The notes beneath the pieces were generated by a model. That model was not told where the DNA came from. It ran no database searches and was given only the letters and a program-made list of their open reading frames with translations. Of a DNA stretch of 64,000 nucleotides, positions 29,711 through 39,738 are shown one piece after another. The stretch spans positions 2,728,001 to 2,792,000 of the forward strand of contig CP066552.1 in the NCBI GenBank assembly GCA_016415585.1. The letters are read 5' to 3'. The translations under genes were made by a program, and so were the position numbers. Every line of letters begins with the position of its first letter. The first letter of the stretch is position 1. Source of the DNA: Pectobacterium carotovorum. Its GTDB lineage: Bacteria; Pseudomonadota; Gammaproteobacteria; Enterobacterales; Enterobacteriaceae.

Positions 29711-31186
29711 TTACTCAAACTCATTCCAGGAACGGCCATCGCGGGTAATCATCGCCACGGATGCCACCGGCCCCCAGCTTCCTGCCTGATACGGCTTCGG
29801 TGCATCGTTGTCCATCGCCCACGCATCCATGATGGAATCCACCCACTTCCAGGCTTCTTCAACTTCATCACGACGGACGAACAGCGCCTGAATCCCACGC
29901 ATGGTTTCCAACAGCAGACGCTCATAAGCATCGGCTAAATGCTGCTGATTAAAGGTTTCCGAGAAGCTCAGATCCAGCTTCACCGTTTGCAGACGGTGTT
30001 TGTGCTCTAACCCTGGCACTTTATTCAGAATCTGGATTTCCACACCCTCATCCGGCTGCAAGCGAATAATCAGCTTGTTCTGCGGCAGTTGCTGGTAAGA
30101 ATCACGGAACAGGTTCAGCGCCGGGTTTTTAAAATACACGACGACTTCTGAACATTTGGTCGGCAGACGTTTACCAGTACGCAGGTAAAACGGCACGCCA
30201 GACCAGCGCCAGTCGTCAATATCAACGCGAATCGAGACGAAGGTTTCCGTGCTACTGCTTTTGTTCGCACCCTCTTCTTCCAGATAGCCCGGCACTTTAT
30301 GTCCCTGAACAAAACCCGCCGTGTATTGGCCGCGTACGGTCGTTTCGTGCACGTTGGAGCGATCGATACGACGCAGTGAACGCAGCACTTTCACTTTTTC
30401 ATCACGGATGCGGTCGGTCGTCAAATCAGACGGCGGCGACATCGCAATCATCGTCAAAATTTGTAACAGGTGGTTCTGGATCATATCGCGCATCTGGCCG
30501 GCTTTATCAAAATAGCCCCAGCGCCCTTCAATCCCAACTTCCTCGGCTACCGTGATCTGCACATGGTCGATCGTCCGGTTGTCCCAGTTTGAGGAGAACA
30601 GCGAGTTGGCAAAACGCAGCGCCAGCAGGTTCAGAACGGTTTCTTTACCCAGATAGTGGTCGATGCGGTAAACCTGACACTCGTTAAAGAATTCCGCGAC
30701 CTGATCGTTAATGACGCGAGAAGACGCCAGATCGGTACCGAGCGGTTTTTCCATTACCACGCGCGCGGGCTCTTTATTCAGCCCTGCGGTTCCCAATCCT
30801 TTGCAGATCGCACCGAATGTACTCGGCGGCATCGCAAAATAGTTGATAGTGGTACGGTTTTTCTGGTCAAGCATCTTGCCCAGTTTGTTGAATGCTTTGG
30901 TGTCTTCCACATCAAGATTGCAGAAATCCAGCCGACTGCTTAGCGTTTCCCACAACTTATCGTCGATGGCTTCTTTCATAAAGGTGTCAAGCGCTTCGCG
31001 CACGACGCGGGTATACTCCGCTTTATCCCAATCCGCACGGCCCACCCCGATAATTCTGGTGTCCGCATGGATGTGCCCTGCTTTTTCCAACTGGTAAAGG
31101 GAAGGCAGCAATTTACGGCGTGCCAGATCGCCCTTAGCACCGAAAATAACCAGATCGCACGCTTGGGCTGTTGAAGTTACCGCCAT
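29711..31186 (-). CDS. zwf: Glucose-6-phosphate 1-dehydrogenase
   Basis: A 491-residue NADP-linked enzyme opening the pentose phosphate pathway. The N-terminal nucleotide-binding GAKGDLARRKLLPSLYQL and the active-site motif YRIDHYLGKE are intact. ATG 31186 (MAVTSTAQACD) is preferred over 31192 because AGGAG sits six bases before it. A HexR operator lies 25 nt upstream, and hexR itself is divergent, as in E. coli. Confidence 0.97.
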   Translation of the reverse strand: MAVTSTAQACDLVIFGAKGDLARRKLLPSLYQLEKAGHIHADTRIIGVGRADWDKAEYTRVVREALDTFMKEAIDDKLWETLSSRLDFCNLDVEDTKAFNKLGKMLDQKNRTTINYFAMPPSTFGAICKGLGTAGLNKEPARVVMEKPLGTDLASSRVINDQVAEFFNECQVYRIDHYLGKETVLNLLALRFANSLFSSNWDNRTIDHVQITVAEEVGIEGRWGYFDKAGQMRDMIQNHLLQILTMIAMSPPSDLTTDRIRDEKVKVLRSLRRIDRSNVHETTVRGQYTAGFVQGHKVPGYLEEEGANKSSSTETFVSIRVDIDDWRWSGVPFYLRTGKRLPTKCSEVVVYFKNPALNLFRDSYQQLPQNKLIIRLQPDEGVEIQILNKVPGLEHKHRLQTVKLDLSFSETFNQQHLADAYERLLLETMRGIQALFVRRDEVEEAWKWVDSIMDAWAMDNDAPKPYQAGSWGPVASVAMITRDGRSWNEFE

Positions 31187-31209
31187 GTTCATCTCCTCGT
31201 TGCAGGATG

Positions 31210-31226
31210 CTGTAATTTTATTACAG
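31210..31226. promoter_or_regulatory. HexR operator of zwf
   Basis: CTGTAATTTTATTACAG has perfect 7-bp arms around TTT and matches the HexR consensus TGTARTWAAATTACA type. It lies between zwf and hexR. The rest of this 384-nt spacer (31187-31570) shows nothing else I can support. Confidence 0.8.
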
Positions 31227-31570
31227 CGATAATGTACTCTTTTTGACTACAGCCAGTAAACCCATCATAAAAATGCTAAATAATGGTCGGGATTGACTGA
31301 AAACCATGCATAAATCGGTCTGTGCAGTGGCTGAAGTCACTTATGCATTCGCCCTAAAACGAAATTTTTCGTCGTTTCTGACAGTCGATTACTTTTCTGA
31401 AAGTTAGACACATGTCATGTTCTGGCAAAAAAAGGACCTAACTTGGCCTGTTGCCCTCTGCCAACCACTACAGGGTCGTAGTATATTTTCACGACGTGCA
31501 TTTTTTCACGTAATACATGCCAGTTGTACCTTTAGTTGAAATTGGAAAAAACTTACATGGCCCTTGTCGT

Positions 31571-32440
31571 ATGAATATGCTGGAAAAAATCCAGAGTCAC
31601 TTAGAACTCTTGAGCAAATCAGAAAGAAAAGTTGCTGAAGTGATCCTGAGCACTCCGCAGACGGCCATTCACTCCAGCATCGCAACCTTAGCCAAAATGG
31701 CCGATGTCAGCGAACCAACGGTTAATCGTTTCTGTCGCCGCCTTGAAACTAAAGGTTTTCCCGATTTTAAACTACATCTGGCGCAAAGTCTGGCAAACGG
31801 TACACCGTATGTGAACCGTAACGTTGAAGAAGATGACAGCGTTGACGCCTATACCAGTAAAATTTTTGAATCCGCGATGGCTGGCCTGGAGCAGGTGAAA
31901 TCCAGTCTGGATATTATCGCCGTCAACCGCGCAGTGGATTTGCTGACGCAGGCGAAGAAAATCTCTTTCTTTGGTCTGGGCGCTTCCGCTGCGGTCGCAC
32001 ACGATGCGATGAACAAATTTTTCCGCTTCAATATCCCCGTTGTCTATTTCGATGACATCGTTATGCAGCGCATGAGCTGTATGAATTCCAGCGACGGCGA
32101 CGTCGTGGTATTGATATCCCACACAGGCAGAACCAAAAGTCTGGTCGAAATGGCGCAGTTGGCACGCGAGAACGACGCGACCGTTATCGCCATTACCTCG
32201 GACGGCACGCCGCTAGCGCGTGAGGCGTCGCTGGCCTTGCGGCTTGATGTGCCTGAAGATACCGACGTTTATATGCCGATGGTGTCCCGCATCGCTCAGT
32301 TGACGTTGATCGACGTTCTGGCGACGGGCTTCACGCTACGCCGCGGGGAAAAATTTCGTGATAACCTGAAACGGGTCAAAGAGGCCCTGCGTGAGTCACG
32401 CTTTGATAAAGACGAGCGATTGATTAACCCCTTCAGGTGA
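31571..32440 (+). CDS. hexR: Sugar-acid metabolism repressor HexR (RpiR family)
   Basis: A 289-residue regulator. The N-terminal HTH_6 domain (1-77; ATLAKMADVSEPTVNRFCRRL) precedes a SIS sugar-phosphate domain (about 120-260) that binds KDPG in characterised homologues. The frame is open upstream to 31517; ATG 31571 (MNMLEKIQSHLE) matches E. coli HexR. The ribosome site is poor. It is divergent from zwf, with an operator in between, and followed by pykA. HexR links Entner-Doudoroff intermediates to central metabolism. Confidence 0.95.
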   Translation: MNMLEKIQSHLELLSKSERKVAEVILSTPQTAIHSSIATLAKMADVSEPTVNRFCRRLETKGFPDFKLHLAQSLANGTPYVNRNVEEDDSVDAYTSKIFESAMAGLEQVKSSLDIIAVNRAVDLLTQAKKISFFGLGASAAVAHDAMNKFFRFNIPVVYFDDIVMQRMSCMNSSDGDVVVLISHTGRTKSLVEMAQLARENDATVIAITSDGTPLAREASLALRLDVPEDTDVYMPMVSRIAQLTLIDVLATGFTLRRGEKFRDNLKRVKEALRESRFDKDERLINPFR

Positions 32441-32483
32441 TAGATAAGTTTTACGTTATGCTTTGTTTTTTAGCTATATTTTG

Positions 32484-32606
<123 letters not shown>

Positions 32607-32824
32607 ATGGAAAATGAGCGGTATCATCAACCTGTTTCATCTTGATATGGCCACAGACGACAGGCATAGAAAGATGGCGGGGATTACCTGTACAGTATGA
32701 TAATCAGACTCAACACGATGTTCGGATAACGCAGGTGAAATAGTTTTGTTGTAAAGTGACATTTTGCACCGTTATTCGACGCTTAATCGCAACACTACAG
32801 CTTCACAAGTGAACGGAGTTATAC

Positions 32825-34267
32825 ATGTCCAGACGGCTCAGAAGAACCAAGATTGTCACCACCCTGGGGCCCGCTACCGACCGTGATAATAATCTCGAAA
32901 AGATTATCAGTGCGGGCGCGAACGTAGTACGAATGAATTTCTCTCACGGCACAGCAGAAGATCATCTATTACGTGCCAACAAAGTTCGTGAAATTGCGGC
33001 TAAATTAGGCCGCCACGTTGCCATTCTTGGCGATCTACAGGGTCCAAAAATTCGTGTTTCTACCTTCAAAGAGGGTAAAATTTTCCTGAATATCGGCGAC
33101 AAATTCTTGCTGGATGCCAACTTAGCGAAAGGCGAAGGCGATAAAGAAAAAGTCGGGATCGATTACAAGGGCTTACCGAGCGACGTGGTACCTGGCGATA
33201 TCCTGTTACTGGATGACGGCCGAGTGCAGTTGAAAGTCCTGCAGGTTGAAGGCCTGAAAGTGTATACCGAAGTCACCGTTGGCGGTCCGCTGTCTAACAA
33301 CAAAGGCATCAACAAACTCGGTGGCGGTCTGTCTGCCGAAGCGCTGACGGAAAAAGATAAAGCCGACATTATTACCGCCGCAAAAATTGGCGTCGACTAT
33401 CTGGCCGTCTCCTTCCCTCGTACCGGTGAAGACCTCAACTACGCACGCCGCCTCGCACGTGACGCGGGCTGTCACGCCAAGATCGTATCAAAAGTTGAAC
33501 GTGCTGAAGCCGTCTGCTCAGATGCCGCAATGGATGACATTATTCTGGCTTCCGACGTGGTGATGGTGGCGAGGGGCGATCTGGGCGTTGAAATCGGCGA
33601 CCCAGAGCTGGTGGGTATTCAGAAGAAATTGATTCGTCGCGCCCGTCAGTTGAACCGTGCGGTCATCACCGCTACGCAGATGATGGAATCGATGATCACC
33701 AACCCGATGCCAACGCGCGCCGAGGTGATGGACGTCGCCAACGCCGTGCTGGATGGTACCGATGCCGTGATGCTGTCAGCAGAAACCGCTGCGGGCCAGT
33801 ATCCGGCTGAAACCGTCGCAGCCATGGCGAAAGTGTGTTTAGGCGCGGAAAAAATCCCAAGCATCAACGTCTCCAAGCACCGTCTTGACGTGCAGTTTGA
33901 TAACACCGAAGAATCCATCGCGATGTCTTCCATGTACGCCGCCAACCACCTGAAAGGGGTTACCGCGCTGATCGCCATGACGGAATCTGGTCGTACCGCC
34001 CTGATGATGTCTCGTATCAGTTCTGGTCTGCCGATTTTCGCGATGTCTCGTCATGAGCACACGCTGAACCTGACCGCGCTGTATCGTGGCGTTACTCCCG
34101 TGCATTTCGACAGCTACACGGACGGCGTTGCTGCCGCCAATGATGCAGTGATCCTGCTGCGTGACAAAGGGTTCCTGATGTCTGGGGATCTGGTCATCGT
34201 CACACAAGGTGACATCATGGGTACCGTTGGCACCACCAACACGATCCGCATCCTGCGCGTGGAATAA
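32825..34267 (+). CDS. pykA: Pyruvate kinase II
   Basis: A 480-residue enzyme converting PEP and ADP to pyruvate and ATP. The N-terminus ([19 protein letters not shown]), the active-site signature region ([14 protein letters not shown]) and [22 protein letters not shown] are intact. Length and sequence match E. coli PykA, the AMP-activated isoenzyme, not PykF. Synteny hexR-pykA-lpxM is as in E. coli. Confidence 0.97.
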   Translation: MSRRLRRTKIVTTLGPATDRDNNLEKIISAGANVVRMNFSHGTAEDHLLRANKVREIAAKLGRHVAILGDLQGPKIRVSTFKEGKIFLNIGDKFLLDANLAKGEGDKEKVGIDYKGLPSDVVPGDILLLDDGRVQLKVLQVEGLKVYTEVTVGGPLSNNKGINKLGGGLSAEALTEKDKADIITAAKIGVDYLAVSFPRTGEDLNYARRLARDAGCHAKIVSKVERAEAVCSDAAMDDIILASDVVMVARGDLGVEIGDPELVGIQKKLIRRARQLNRAVITATQMMESMITNPMPTRAEVMDVANAVLDGTDAVMLSAETAAGQYPAETVAAMAKVCLGAEKIPSINVSKHRLDVQFDNTEESIAMSSMYAANHLKGVTALIAMTESGRTALMMSRISSGLPIFAMSRHEHTLNLTALYRGVTPVHFDSYTDGVAAANDAVILLRDKGFLMSGDLVIVTQGDIMGTVGTTNTIRILRVE

Positions 34268-34317
34268 TCAGTACCATAGCCGCTCCGCTGCTGAGGTGGT
34301 GGACGGTTCATACAAGC

Positions 34318-34350
34318 AAAAAGCCGGACGATTTCTCGTCCGGCTTTTTT
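34318..34350. terminator. Bidirectional terminator between pykA and lpxM
   Basis: AAGCCGGACGA/TCGTCCGGCTT is a strong stem with a TTTC loop and T runs on both strands, between convergent genes. Confidence 0.88.
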
Positions 34351-34391
34351 ATCTATGCGGCCTATCAGCCCGCTGTTATCTACCGTATAAG

Positions 34392-35363
34392 TTAGTCGCG
34401 GTATAAATCATCCCGACAGTACGGTTCAATCTCACCCGGTTTGCGGGTTTTCAACAGCTTCAGAATCCAGGTGTACTGCTCAGGGTTCGGTTTGACCAGA
34501 ATTTCCACTTCTTCATTCATACGCCGCGCAATATATACGTCATCCGCATCCGCTAGATCGTCCATCGGCGGACGGATAAACACATCCAGGCAGCCGTCTT
34601 TGGCGTTATACACCGGGAACAGCGGCACGATATCAGCACGACACACTTTCATCAGCCGTCCGACGGCAGGCAGCGTTGCTTTATAGGTCGCAAAGAAGTC
34701 GACGAATTCGCTGTGCTCAGCGCCGTGATCCTGATCGGGCAGGTAATAACCCCAGCACCCGGAGCGCACGGAGCTGATAAACGGTTTAATACCGTCGTTA
34801 CGAGCATGGATGCGGCCACCAAAACGACGGCGTAACCGATTCCACCAGTAGTCCACCAACGCATTCTTCTGGTTGTGGAACATGGCCGCCATACGCTGGC
34901 CACGCGAGGTCAGCAGCATCGCGGGGATATCAACCCCCCAACCATGTGGAACCAGAAAAATCACGTTCTTCTCTTGTTCTTTAATACGCTCCAGAATGTC
35001 TTCGCCATGCCAGCGAACGTATTTCTCGATTTTCTTCGGGTTACGAATTCCCACTTCCACCATCATGATCATCGACTGAGGAGCCGTCGCAAACATGTCA
35101 TCAATGATAGCTTCGCGCTGTGCTTCCGTTAATTCCGGCATGCAATACAGCAGATTAATACGGGCACGGCGGCGGGCGCCTTTTGATATTCTCCCAACAA
35201 AACGCCCTAGCCCACCCAGCACTGGATTTCTTAATCGCGCGGGAACATAGGCAGCGAGCGCCATCACACCAACGCCTAACCAAACGCCCCAATAGCGCGG
35301 ATGAAAAAAGGCGCGTTGAAACTGGGGAACAAATTCAGCGTTCGATTTTTTTTCTTTTTCCAT
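34392..35363 (-). CDS. lpxM: Lipid A myristoyltransferase LpxM
   Basis: A 323-residue inner-membrane acyltransferase adding the last secondary acyl chain to Kdo2-lipid A. One N-terminal membrane segment is followed by the acyltransferase HX4D motif in VPHGWGVDIPA and the conserved RRRFGGRIHARNDGIKPFI and YLPDQDHGAEHSEFVDFFATYKATLP blocks. ATG 35363 (MEKEKKSNAEF) gives the E. coli length. It is convergent with pykA. Confidence 0.95.
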   Translation of the reverse strand: MEKEKKSNAEFVPQFQRAFFHPRYWGVWLGVGVMALAAYVPARLRNPVLGGLGRFVGRISKGARRRARINLLYCMPELTEAQREAIIDDMFATAPQSMIMMVEVGIRNPKKIEKYVRWHGEDILERIKEQEKNVIFLVPHGWGVDIPAMLLTSRGQRMAAMFHNQKNALVDYWWNRLRRRFGGRIHARNDGIKPFISSVRSGCWGYYLPDQDHGAEHSEFVDFFATYKATLPAVGRLMKVCRADIVPLFPVYNAKDGCLDVFIRPPMDDLADADDVYIARRMNEEVEILVKPNPEQYTWILKLLKTRKPGEIEPYCRDDLYRD

Positions 35364-35495
35364 GCCTAAACTCTTCAGATCAATCAATAAACATAATCAT
35401 AATTGCCGCTCGGCGTTTAGCAACACCGACAGCAATTACGCAAAAACACGTCTGCTCGATAATAAAAAATCAGGAACCTGTGTTCTATAAATGAA

Positions 35496-35521
35496 AATGC
35501 CGGCAGCAAGCCCCACCGGCA
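35496..35521 (-). terminator. Terminator-like hairpin after mepM
   Basis: ATGCCGG/CCGGCAT with a 12-nt loop is followed by TTTTCATTT on the minus strand. The dispersed repeat lies between it and the mepM stop. Confidence 0.45.
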
Positions 35522-35540
35522 TAACATGCAATCAATATCT

Positions 35541-35661
35541 ATCCTAAATAATTCAAGTTGCATGAAGGCGGCAACCGCATGAATCCCCAGGAGCTTACAC
35601 AAGTAAGTGACTGGGGTGAGTAAGGGCGGCCAACGCACAAGCAGCTTGAAGTATGACGGAT
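35541..35661. repeat. Dispersed ~125-bp repeat, copy 2
   Basis: It begins ATCCTAAATAATTCAAGTTG and ends CAGCTTGAAGTATGACGGAT. It has the same inverted ends, internal GCTTACAC/AAGTAAGTG hairpin and conserved GGCGGCAA and CCAACGCAC segments as copy 1. It sits between lpxM and mepM. Confidence 0.85.
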
Positions 35662-35665
35662 ATCA

Positions 35666-36988
35666 TTAATCAAACTTAAGCTGCGGTACCACTTCCTTAA
35701 CCTGCGCCAGATAATCACGACGCTCTTTACCCGCCAGCCCTTCAGAACGCGGCAGCTTAGCCGTTAACGGGTTTACCGCTTGCTGGTTGATCCAGAATTC
35801 GTAGTGCAGATGTGGGCCAGTGGAACGGCCTGTGTTACCAGACAACCCGATACGATCGCCACGTTTCACTTTCTGTCCTGGTTTAACCAAGATGCGATGC
35901 ATATGCATATAGCGCGTGGTGTACTGGCGACCATGGCGGATCGCAACATAGTTCCCCGCTGCACCGCTGCGTTTCGCGATCACCACTTCGCCATCACCGA
36001 CGGCCAGAACCGGTGAACCGACTGGCATGGCAAAATCGACACCTTTATGTGGTGCGACGCGCCCTGTCACAGGATTCAGACGGCGTGGATTGAAGTTGGA
36101 GGAAATACGGAATTGTTTCATGGTTGGGAAACGCATAAAGCCGCGCGTCAACCCAGAACCTTCACGATCGTAGAATTTACCGTCTTCTGCACGAATAGCG
36201 TAATAGTCTTTGCCACCCGTATTCAGACGAACACCGACCAGCTCACTCTGCTCACTTTTACCATCGAGCATTTCGCGGGACATCAGGACAGAGAAGGTAT
36301 CGTCTTTGCGTAATTTACGGAAATCCAACTGCCATTGCAGCGCTTTAATGACTTCACGCACTTCTGTGCTGGTCAAACCGGCGTTTTTTGCGCTGCTGAC
36401 AAAGCTGCCACTGACTCGGCCATTCAGGACGCTGTTGCGCCACTCGCCTTTCAACGTTTCAATGCGCTCTTTGAAATCGGCACCAACACGCTCATAAATG
36501 CGTGTTTCACGGCGGGACATCTGCCAGGTCAAACTTTGCAGGTCGCCGTTTTCTGCCAGAGCCCATGAGATTTGCTGACCAATTTTCAGGTTCCGCAAAT
36601 CTTTATTCTGCTCCGCAAGCTGGGTGACATCCGCAATATCAATGCCGTACTGCGTCAAAATGCTGCTTAAGGTATCGCCCGTAGAGACCACGTACTCATG
36701 TACGCCGCCTTCATCGGCCACCTTATCATCCAGCTCATCTTGTGGAATCTCGTCATCTGGCGAAGGTTGGTCTATCGGTTCACTGGCTTCAGGCGTCAAC
36801 GTACGCAGTTGGCTGGTTTCCAGGTCGATATCTTTCACGATGACGGGGGCATCATCGACGTGGGGATAAACAAAAGGCCGCCAAACAGCAACGGCCAATG
36901 TTACAACGGTAAGCGACCCCAGCATGACGCGATGGGGCCGAGGTAAGCTGTTATACGCCAGAGCGATAGTTCGGACTATCTGCTGCAC
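35666..36988 (-). CDS. mepM: Murein DD-endopeptidase MepM
   Basis: A 440-residue cell-wall hydrolase cleaving D-Ala-mDAP crosslinks to allow sacculus growth. One N-terminal membrane anchor (about 20-40), a LysM domain (about 95-140; EYVVSTGDTLSSILTQYGID), an OapA-like region and a C-terminal M23 domain with the zinc motifs HKGVDFAMPVG and GPHLHYEFW are present. The motifs are intact. It lies 12 nt downstream of znuA on the same strand and may be co-transcribed with it. Confidence 0.95.
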   Translation of the reverse strand: MQQIVRTIALAYNSLPRPHRVMLGSLTVVTLAVAVWRPFVYPHVDDAPVIVKDIDLETSQLRTLTPEASEPIDQPSPDDEIPQDELDDKVADEGGVHEYVVSTGDTLSSILTQYGIDIADVTQLAEQNKDLRNLKIGQQISWALAENGDLQSLTWQMSRRETRIYERVGADFKERIETLKGEWRNSVLNGRVSGSFVSSAKNAGLTSTEVREVIKALQWQLDFRKLRKDDTFSVLMSREMLDGKSEQSELVGVRLNTGGKDYYAIRAEDGKFYDREGSGLTRGFMRFPTMKQFRISSNFNPRRLNPVTGRVAPHKGVDFAMPVGSPVLAVGDGEVVIAKRSGAAGNYVAIRHGRQYTTRYMHMHRILVKPGQKVKRGDRIGLSGNTGRSTGPHLHYEFWINQQAVNPLTAKLPRSEGLAGKERRDYLAQVKEVVPQLKFD

Positions 36989-37000
36989 TTATTCGTATCC

Positions 37001-38020
37001 TCATGATTTTTCCTCCAGACAGCTCACATACTGGTTCGATAGCTGCAACAAGAAATCGGCGTAGCTATCTCTACCCAGTGCAATATTGCTTCCCAATGGA
37101 TCGAGCACACCCGAGCGCACGTCGGTTCCCTTGGCAACAGCATTAATAACGGCTGGCCTGAATTGTGGTTCAGCAAAAACGCATACGGCTTTGTGCTCAA
37201 CCAACTGTGTTCGTATTTGATGTAAACGCTGTGCACCAGGTTGGATTTCGGGGTTAACCGTGAAGTAACCCAAGGGGCTTAACCCATAGTGTTTCTCAAA
37301 ATAGCCATAGGCATCATGGAACACGAAATAGCCTTTACCCTGCACAGGCGCTAGCATCTTAACAATTTTTTCATCTGCTTGCCCGATTTTATCCGTGAAA
37401 TAAAGCAGATTCGCGTCTAGTTTGTCCTTATTCTGAGGCATAAGTTCCAATAATTTTGCATGAATGGCAATTGCCGTCTGTTTTGTCATCTCCGGCGACA
37501 GCCAAATGTGCATATTGTACTCACCATGATGGTGGCCATCGTCGCCGTCATCATGGGCGGCATGGCTATGATCGTGGCCTTTTTCATGGTCATCGTGCGC
37601 CTGTTCATGACCATCCTCATGATCGTGTCCGGCCTCTTTTTCCAGCTCAGATTTAATCGCGGGGAGCGCGGAAAGCGTAATCTGCTTTTCAGGTGAAACT
37701 TTCTCTAACGGCTTTCCGAGAAAGGCTTCCATTTCCGGCCCGACCCAAATCACCAGTTCAGCAGACTGTAAACGCTGGACATCAGACGGGCGCAGGGCAT
37801 AATCGTGGGGCGACGCACCATCAGGTAACAAAACCTCAGTGGGCGTCACACCATCGGCAATAGCTGACGCAATGAATCCTAAAGGACGAATTGACGTAAT
37901 GACCGCAGCGGATGCCGCGCTGATTGACATCCCGCTTGCGAGCAGCACGCTGGCAACAAACACACTTTTTAACCATTTTTTTTGCTGAATAGATTTTTTT
38001 TGTTGAATAGACTGCTGCAT
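37001..38020 (-). CDS. znuA: Zinc ABC transporter periplasmic protein ZnuA
   Basis: A 339-residue zinc-binding protein. A signal peptide ends near SAASA. The metal-site histidines include H in [21 protein letters not shown] and [11 protein letters not shown] long histidine/aspartate loop ([20 protein letters not shown] and onward) typical of ZnuA lies about residues 130-168. The N-terminus carries a tandem SIQQKK duplication encoded by a direct repeat at 37976-38012. It is divergent from znuCB with a Zur box between. Confidence 0.96.
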   Translation of the reverse strand: MQQSIQQKKSIQQKKWLKSVFVASVLLASGMSISAASAAVITSIRPLGFIASAIADGVTPTEVLLPDGASPHDYALRPSDVQRLQSAELVIWVGPEMEAFLGKPLEKVSPEKQITLSALPAIKSELEKEAGHDHEDGHEQAHDDHEKGHDHSHAAHDDGDDGHHHGEYNMHIWLSPEMTKQTAIAIHAKLLELMPQNKDKLDANLLYFTDKIGQADEKIVKMLAPVQGKGYFVFHDAYGYFEKHYGLSPLGYFTVNPEIQPGAQRLHQIRTQLVEHKAVCVFAEPQFRPAVINAVAKGTDVRSGVLDPLGSNIALGRDSYADFLLQLSNQYVSCLEEKS

Positions 38021-38051
38021 GAAAAGTCGCTCCCATCGATTTTTATCGTGT

Positions 38052-38074
38052 TGTTTGTTATATTATAACGTTAC
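38052..38074. promoter_or_regulatory. Zur box between znuA and znuC
   Basis: GTTATA-T-TATAAC (38057-38069) is a perfect dyad that matches the core of the Zur consensus. It lies between the divergent znu genes, 28 nt before the znuC start. Confidence 0.85.
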
Positions 38075-38097
38075 ATGGGTTATGCAAACCGAATTCT

Positions 38098-38856
38098 ATG
38101 TCCACATTGGTATCACTTAATAATATTTCAGTTACATTTGGCAGCCGAAAGGTTCTGTCAGATATCTCTCTTACCTTGCAGGCAGGTCGAATTCTGACGC
38201 TGCTCGGGCCGAATGGCGCAGGAAAATCGACGCTGGTGCGCGTGGTATTAGGGCTACTTGCCCCCACCTCCGGTTCACTGGTACGGGATCCCGCGCTGCG
38301 TATCGGCTACGTTCCGCAGAAGCTGCATTTGGATACCACCCTGCCCTTGACCGTCAGCCGCTTTATGCAACTGCGCCCCGGCGTGAAAAAGCAGGATATT
38401 TTACCGGCGCTTAAGCGAGTTCAGGCTGCACATCTGCTGGAACAGCCGATGCAGAAGCTCTCCGGTGGCGAAACCCAGCGCGTCCTGCTGGCACGCGCGC
38501 TGCTCAACCAGCCCCAACTGCTGGTACTGGATGAACCGACGCAGGGTGTCGACGTCAATGGGCAACTCGCGCTGTACGACCTCATTAACCAATTGCGGCA
38601 AGAATTCCACTGCGGTGTACTGATGGTGTCGCACGATCTGCATTTGGTGATGGCGAAAACCGATGAAGTTCTCTGCCTTAATCAACATGTTTGCTGCTCC
38701 GGCACGCCTGAAGTGGTTTCGCTTCATCCCGAGTTTTTAGCGATGTTCGGCCACCGCGGCGCGGAGCAATTGGCGGTTTACCGCCACCATCATAATCATC
38801 GTCACGATCTACAGGGACGTATCATTCTGAAAAGACAAGGTGGAAACGACGCATGA
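38098..38856 (+). CDS. znuC: Zinc ABC transporter ATPase ZnuC
   Basis: A 252-residue ATPase. Walker [10 protein letters not shown], signature LSGGETQRV and Walker [14 protein letters not shown] are intact. The C-terminus has a histidine-rich [10 protein letters not shown] stretch. It overlaps znuB by 4 nt (ATGA). Zur repression under zinc sufficiency is expected from the upstream operator. Confidence 0.97.
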   Translation: MSTLVSLNNISVTFGSRKVLSDISLTLQAGRILTLLGPNGAGKSTLVRVVLGLLAPTSGSLVRDPALRIGYVPQKLHLDTTLPLTVSRFMQLRPGVKKQDILPALKRVQAAHLLEQPMQKLSGGETQRVLLARALLNQPQLLVLDEPTQGVDVNGQLALYDLINQLRQEFHCGVLMVSHDLHLVMAKTDEVLCLNQHVCCSGTPEVVSLHPEFLAMFGHRGAEQLAVYRHHHNHRHDLQGRIILKRQGGNDA

Positions 38857-39638
38857 TAGAACTGCTGTTTCCCGGCTGGTTGGCGGGGATTTTGCTGGCG
38901 ATTGCAGCCGGTCCGCTCGGCTCATTCGTCGTCTGGCGACGGATGTCTTACTTCGGTGACACGCTGGCGCACGCGTCTTTACTCGGTGTCGCCTTCGGCC
39001 TGCTGCTGAATATCAACCTGTTTGCTGCCGTTATTGCCGTGACGCTCATTCTGGCGTTGGGGCTTGTCTGGCTGGAGCGACGCCCCTATCTGGCTATCGA
39101 TACGTTACTCGGCATCATGGCACACAGCGCTCTGTCGCTTGGATTGGTGGTCGTCAGCCTGATGAATAACGTGCGCGTGGACTTGATGGCTTATTTGTTT
39201 GGCGATTTGCTCTCTGTCACAACAGAGGATCTGTGGGTTATCGCCGCTGGTGTCATCGTTGTTGTTGCCATTATGTGCTGGCAATGGCGCGCACTACTTT
39301 CTATGACGATCAGCCCAGAGCTGGCGCACGTTGATGGCGTGAAGCTACAGCGCACCAAGCTGCTCCTGATGCTGACCACCGCGTTAACGATTGGTATCGC
39401 CATGAAATTTGTGGGTGCGCTGATCATTACGTCACTGTTGATTATTCCTGCGGCAAGCGCCAGACGCTTCGCACGGACGCCGGAACAAATGGCAAGCATC
39501 GCGATTATTGTTGGAATGATTGCCGTAACAGGCGGTTTAGCATTCTCGGCTGGCTACAATACGCCCGCTGGGCCATCGGTGGTGCTGTGCGCATCGCTGC
39601 TGTTTATTGTCAGCCTGATTAAGCGACAACCTGCATAG
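38853..39638 (+). CDS. znuB: Zinc ABC transporter permease ZnuB
   Basis: A 261-residue permease of the ABC-3 family with about eight membrane segments. The motif [26 protein letters not shown] near the N-terminus and [19 protein letters not shown] are hallmarks of the family. It is translationally coupled to znuC by overlap. Confidence 0.97.
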   Translation: MIELLFPGWLAGILLAIAAGPLGSFVVWRRMSYFGDTLAHASLLGVAFGLLLNINLFAAVIAVTLILALGLVWLERRPYLAIDTLLGIMAHSALSLGLVVVSLMNNVRVDLMAYLFGDLLSVTTEDLWVIAAGVIVVVAIMCWQWRALLSMTISPELAHVDGVKLQRTKLLLMLTTALTIGIAMKFVGALIITSLLIIPAASARRFARTPEQMASIAIIVGMIAVTGGLAFSAGYNTPAGPSVVLCASLLFIVSLIKRQPA

Positions 39639-39676
39639 CCTATCAATCACTCAATAGTACAGAAACTCAATAGCAA

Positions 39677-39713
39677 AAAGCCCTTCCGAATACGTGATTC
39701 AGAAGGGCTTTAT
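39677..39713. terminator. Bidirectional terminator between znuB and the LacI-type gene
   Basis: AAAGCCCTTC/GAAGGGCTTT is extended by an inner GAAT/ATTC pair, with T-rich sequence on either side. It lies between convergent genes. Confidence 0.85.
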
Positions 39714-39738
39714 ATTTTGGAGATTGCACGAGCCGCGT

